DNA from: an uncultured Lachnospiraceae bacterium
GTDB lineage: Bacteria > Bacillota > Clostridia > Lachnospirales > Lachnospiraceae
NCBI GenBank assembly: GCA_910577445.1
Contig: CAJTMZ010000098.1
Span: 1-15,558 of the forward strand
DNA length: 15,558 nt
Direction: 5' to 3'
Shown piece after piece: positions 13,006 through 15,558 of this stretch (the first letter of the stretch is position 1; each line of letters starts with the position of its first letter). The notes under the pieces were generated by a model. It did no database searches and was not told the DNA's origin. It worked only from the letters and a program-made list of their open reading frames with translations. The position numbers and the translations under genes were made by a program.

Positions 13006-14011
13006 CAAAAGAGTAAGGATTGCGGATATCGCGGAGGAGCTGGGGGTAAGTACGGCGACGGTTTCCAATGTGATTCACGGAAAAACAAAAAAGATTTCCG
13101 ACAGGACCGTGCAGCGGGTATCGGAGCTTTTAGAGGAAAGGCAGTATATTCCAAGCATGGCCGGGATTCTGCTCGCCCAGAACGATTCCCGTATTATCGG
13201 CATTGTGATAAACGACCATGAAAAATACGAATCCCATGCCCTTGAGGACGTTTTTATTGCCGCCTCCCTGAATTGCCTGTCCGCTGAAATTGAAAAGTCC
13301 GGATTTTTTATGATGGTTAAGGTGACGGAAGATATAAACGAGATTGTCCGCTTTGCCTCCATGTGGAATATGGAAGGACTGATACTCATGGGATTTTGCC
13401 GGCAGGATTACAAAAAGCTGCGAGGTCTTATGCGCATCCCTTTCGTGGTGTATGACGGTTATTTTCCGGAAGCGGGGCGGGTATGCAATTTTGCCATCGA
13501 CGATTATGACGGCGGTTTCCAGATGGGAAATTATTTTAAAAGCATGGGGCATAAAAAGGTTCTCTGCCTTGCGGATAATGATATTTGTATGGACAGACAA
13601 AGGCGTCTGGGGTTTTTGGCGGCAATGGGAAAAACGGATTTCTGGCTGGTGCCCATGACGGCGGAGGGACGGAAAAAATTTTATATGGAACGGTTAAGGG
13701 AACTGATGGAATATACGGGGGTTTTTGCGGTGTCGGATTATTATGCCATTGAACTGATTTCCTTTCTTCAGGAGCGGGGAATCAAAGTTCCGGAAGAGAT
13801 TTCCGTCGCGGGCTTTGACGACTGTCCCTTAAGCGGAAAGATATATCCTGCACTTACCACCATAAGGCAGGACGGAAAAAGACGGGCGGAAATGGCCGTT
13901 GCGGTTTTGCGAAAGCTGAAAGCGGGAGATACAAAAAGCGAGGGAAAAACCTATACTCTGCCGGTGGAACTGGTTCGTCGGCAGAGCGTGAAAGCCGTGA
14001 ACGAGACATAG
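12995..14011 (+). CDS. LacI-family transcriptional regulator
   Basis: A 338-residue one-component regulator. The N-terminal helix-turn-helix IADIAEELGVSTATVSNVI (9-27) is typical LacI type and is followed by a hinge region (51-62) and a periplasmic-binding-protein-like effector domain (about 66-330) ending in ISVAGFDDCPLSGKIYPALTTI (269-290) and LPVELVRRQSV (322-332). The hinge reads YIPSMAGILL, while many family members have Y-x-P-N-x-x-A-R-x-L; the Asn and Arg are replaced. The ATG at 12995 lies inside the metallopeptidase-like gene with an 11-base overlap and only a weak upstream GGTGG, so expression probably depends on translation of the gene before it. Effectors of this family are usually sugars or nucleosides; no carbohydrate gene is nearby, so its target is uncertain. 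The MATE gene downstream is a candidate. Confidence 0.92.
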   Translation: MENDKRVRIADIAEELGVSTATVSNVIHGKTKKISDRTVQRVSELLEERQYIPSMAGILLAQNDSRIIGIVINDHEKYESHALEDVFIAASLNCLSAEIEKSGFFMMVKVTEDINEIVRFASMWNMEGLILMGFCRQDYKKLRGLMRIPFVVYDGYFPEAGRVCNFAIDDYDGGFQMGNYFKSMGHKKVLCLADNDICMDRQRRLGFLAAMGKTDFWLVPMTAEGRKKFYMERLRELMEYTGVFAVSDYYAIELISFLQERGIKVPEEISVAGFDDCPLSGKIYPALTTIRQDGKRRAEMAVAVLRKLKAGDTKSEGKTYTLPVELVRRQSVKAVNET

Positions 14012-14109
14012 GCAAGGCGTGAATCATATAACGAGACGCGGTCAGAGGGCGAAACGAATGGACGAATCCTGGTGAAACTGCACAAATAACGAACTGTATT
14101 TTTGTGATG

Positions 14110-14156
14110 GGTTACGCGTTTAACCTATTGTAAAATCTTCGTTTGAGAAATAGAAT
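14110..14156 (+). promoter_or_regulatory. Promoter of the MATE gene with adjacent imperfect palindrome
   Basis: TTGTAA (14128-14133), 17 bases and TAGAAT (14151-14156) form a reasonable sigma-A promoter starting near 14163, with a short leader. Directly upstream GGTTA (14110-14114) and TAACC (14121-14125) flank CGCGTT, giving a CG-rich centre like LacI-family operators, although the symmetry is imperfect. The rest of 14012-14109 shows a repeated ACGAGAC (14001-14007 and 14031-14037, the first inside lacI) and no clear terminator. Confidence 0.5.
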
Positions 14157-14183
14157 GAAGAAAAAATACAGGGGGAATTTTTC

Positions 14184-15542
14184 ATGGAACGGGAATTGTC
14201 TTTTCACAGGCTTGTGTTAAAAATAGCGCTGCCGGTTACGCTCCAGTCGTTACTGCAGTCGTCCTTCAGCGTAATAGACCAGATTATGACAGGGCAGCTT
14301 GGGAGCGCCAGCATTGCGGGAATCGGGCTGGGAGGTAAATTTTCCTCGGTTTATTCGGTGCTGGTGTCGGCGATTGCGGCTGCTGCGGGAATTATGATTG
14401 CCCAGTATATGGGGCAGAAAAATGAAAAGGAGGTAAGCAGAAGCTTTTGTCTTAATCTGTTTCTGGCGGTTTTGCTCGCGGCTGTATTTACCGGAATATG
14501 CACTGCGTTTCCGGGGCAGATTATGGGTATTTATACCAGGGACGCGGCAACAAAAAAGATTGCCGCGAGATATCTTGGAATCGTTGCTTTTTCTTATATT
14601 CCAATGGCGGTTTCCGTTTTGCTCTCCACATTGCTGCGGTGTATGGAAGCGGCGTCTCTTCCCCTTTATGCCAGTATTTTCGGGGCGGCGGTAAATACCG
14701 AGCTGAATTACGCGCTAATTTTCGGAAAGTTTGGTTTCCCGAGGCTGGGCGTAACGGGAGCAGCGCTTGCTACAGTGATTTCTCAGGTGGCCTGCCTTGG
14801 ACTGACCGTTCTTTTGTTTTATCGATACTATAAAAAGCAGGCGTTTACGCTGGAACTGCTTTTGCGTCTGGGGCGGGCGGGACGGAGGCAGTATCTGGGA
14901 ATTTTGCTTCCTATATTAATGTGCGAATTGTTCTGGAGCCTTGGAGAGAATGTGTACGCCGCTATTTACGGGAACATCGGAACCATTGACTGCGCCGCCA
15001 TGGCGTTGACCCTGCCGGTTCAGACATTGATGATAGGGGCTTTAAACGGACTGGCGCAGGCGGCTGGAATCCTCACAGGAAAAACTTTGGGAAGCGGGGA
15101 ATACGAGCGGGCCCGCCGGGAGGCGAAAAAGCTGATGCAGTACGGGTTTGCCGGTTCTGTGCTGCTTTCCGTTCTGCTGCTTTTGACAGGGAATATTTAC
15201 GTGAAAATTTATCAGGTAGAGGAAGCCGTGCGGGCGCTTGCCAGACAGACTTTAGTTGTCTTTGCAATAATATCCCCGGTAAAAGTGCAAAATATGATTT
15301 TGGGTGGAGGCGTTTTAAGAAGCGGCGGTAAAACGAAATATGTAATGGCGGTTGACTTCATCGGCACATGGATTTTCGGCGTTCCGCTGGGACTTCTGGC
15401 GGCGTTTGTGTGGAAGCTGCAAATACCTTACGTGTATTTTATCCTTTCTCTGGAGGAATGCGTGCGGTTTGTGATTTCGCTGTTTATATTCCGAAGCAGG
15501 CGCTGGATGGTGAACATCGGCAGTGAAGATGACAAGGTATAA
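14184..15542 (+). CDS. MATE-family multidrug/toxin efflux transporter
   Basis: A 452-residue cytoplasmic membrane protein of the MATE/NorM/DinF superfamily, which exports cationic drugs or metabolites in exchange for Na+ or H+. Visible family features are the first-helix segment with VIDQIMTGQLG (30-40), the N-x-x-L-N-Y-x-L-I-F-G-x-x-G-F-P-x-L-G-V-x-G-A-A-L-A-T type stretch in the first half, and about twelve hydrophobic helices in two related halves, with the second half starting near residue 235. The length is normal. GGGGGA lies 7 bases before the ATG and there is a dedicated promoter. Substrate cannot be read from sequence. It follows a LacI-type regulator by 172 bases in the same direction, an uncommon pairing that may mean control by that regulator. 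The stop lies 16 bases from the window end. Confidence 0.94.
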   Translation: MERELSFHRLVLKIALPVTLQSLLQSSFSVIDQIMTGQLGSASIAGIGLGGKFSSVYSVLVSAIAAAAGIMIAQYMGQKNEKEVSRSFCLNLFLAVLLAAVFTGICTAFPGQIMGIYTRDAATKKIAARYLGIVAFSYIPMAVSVLLSTLLRCMEAASLPLYASIFGAAVNTELNYALIFGKFGFPRLGVTGAALATVISQVACLGLTVLLFYRYYKKQAFTLELLLRLGRAGRRQYLGILLPILMCELFWSLGENVYAAIYGNIGTIDCAAMALTLPVQTLMIGALNGLAQAAGILTGKTLGSGEYERARREAKKLMQYGFAGSVLLSVLLLLTGNIYVKIYQVEEAVRALARQTLVVFAIISPVKVQNMILGGGVLRSGGKTKYVMAVDFIGTWIFGVPLGLLAAFVWKLQIPYVYFILSLEECVRFVISLFIFRSRRWMVNIGSEDDKV

Positions 15543-15558
15543 TAATATTTACTTATAA

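Noticed and set aside
14081..14106. Possible terminator after the LacI-type gene (CACAAATA with TATTTTTGTG)
   Set aside because: The arms pair only with two bulged bases, the stem is AT-rich and no U-tract follows, so it does not qualify as an intrinsic terminator.

Overview
The window looks like a chromosomal segment of a Firmicute, most probably a Lachnospiraceae-type Clostridium relative. The reasons are the DUF1385 (YqhQ-like)-prmC-prfA housekeeping block, strong purine-rich ribosome binding sites in front of most genes, sigma-A-like promoters, a clostridial-style pilus cluster and an Rpn-like protein of a type common in Lachnospiraceae. This placement is inferred from protein families and gene style; no rRNA or other direct marker is present. 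No tRNA, rRNA, CRISPR array or insertion sequence was found.

Layout. (1) 78-3160, plus strand: a DUF1385 membrane protein, prmC and prfA, tightly coupled, with prmC and prfA overlapping by 16 bases. PrmC methylates the GGQ glutamine of the release factor encoded next to it. (2) 3171-3213: a bidirectional terminator between convergent units. (3) 3242-8438, minus strand: a compact seven-gene operon read from a single good promoter at 8494-8522. In transcription order it holds a transglutaminase-like lipoprotein, a PilC/GspF-type platform protein, four small single-TM pilin-like or pseudopilin-like proteins, and a PilT-like ATPase. It resembles a reduced type IV pilus or pseudopilus machine: within the operon there is no PilB/GspE extension ATPase, no prepilin peptidase and no PilM/N/O. 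(4) 8439-8988: a 550-base AT-rich intergenic region with two plus-strand promoters, a possible 55-codon small ORF and a leader RNA that can fold to bury the ribosome binding site of the next gene. (5) 8989-9897: an Rpn/PD-(D/E)xK-like protein with an unusual active-site region and a strong internal Shine-Dalgarno sequence. (6) 9931-10707, minus strand: a membrane-anchored XRE regulator, convergent with the Rpn gene through a shared terminator and divergent from the next unit. (7) 10880-14011: three overlapping plus-strand genes, namely a membrane-anchored protein with Asp-box (BNR-like) motifs, a membrane-anchored HExxH metallopeptidase-like protein and a LacI-family regulator. (8) 14184-15542: a MATE-family transporter with its own promoter.

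How the parts work together. Region 1 is ordinary translation-termination housekeeping. Region 3 most probably assembles a short cell-surface or periplasm-equivalent filament, with the lipoprotein transglutaminase possibly processing or cross-linking surface proteins. Regions 5-7 are accessory and include the least understood genes. The Rpn leader and internal start, and the Asp-box/metallopeptidase/LacI triplet, are the best places to look for undescribed biology.
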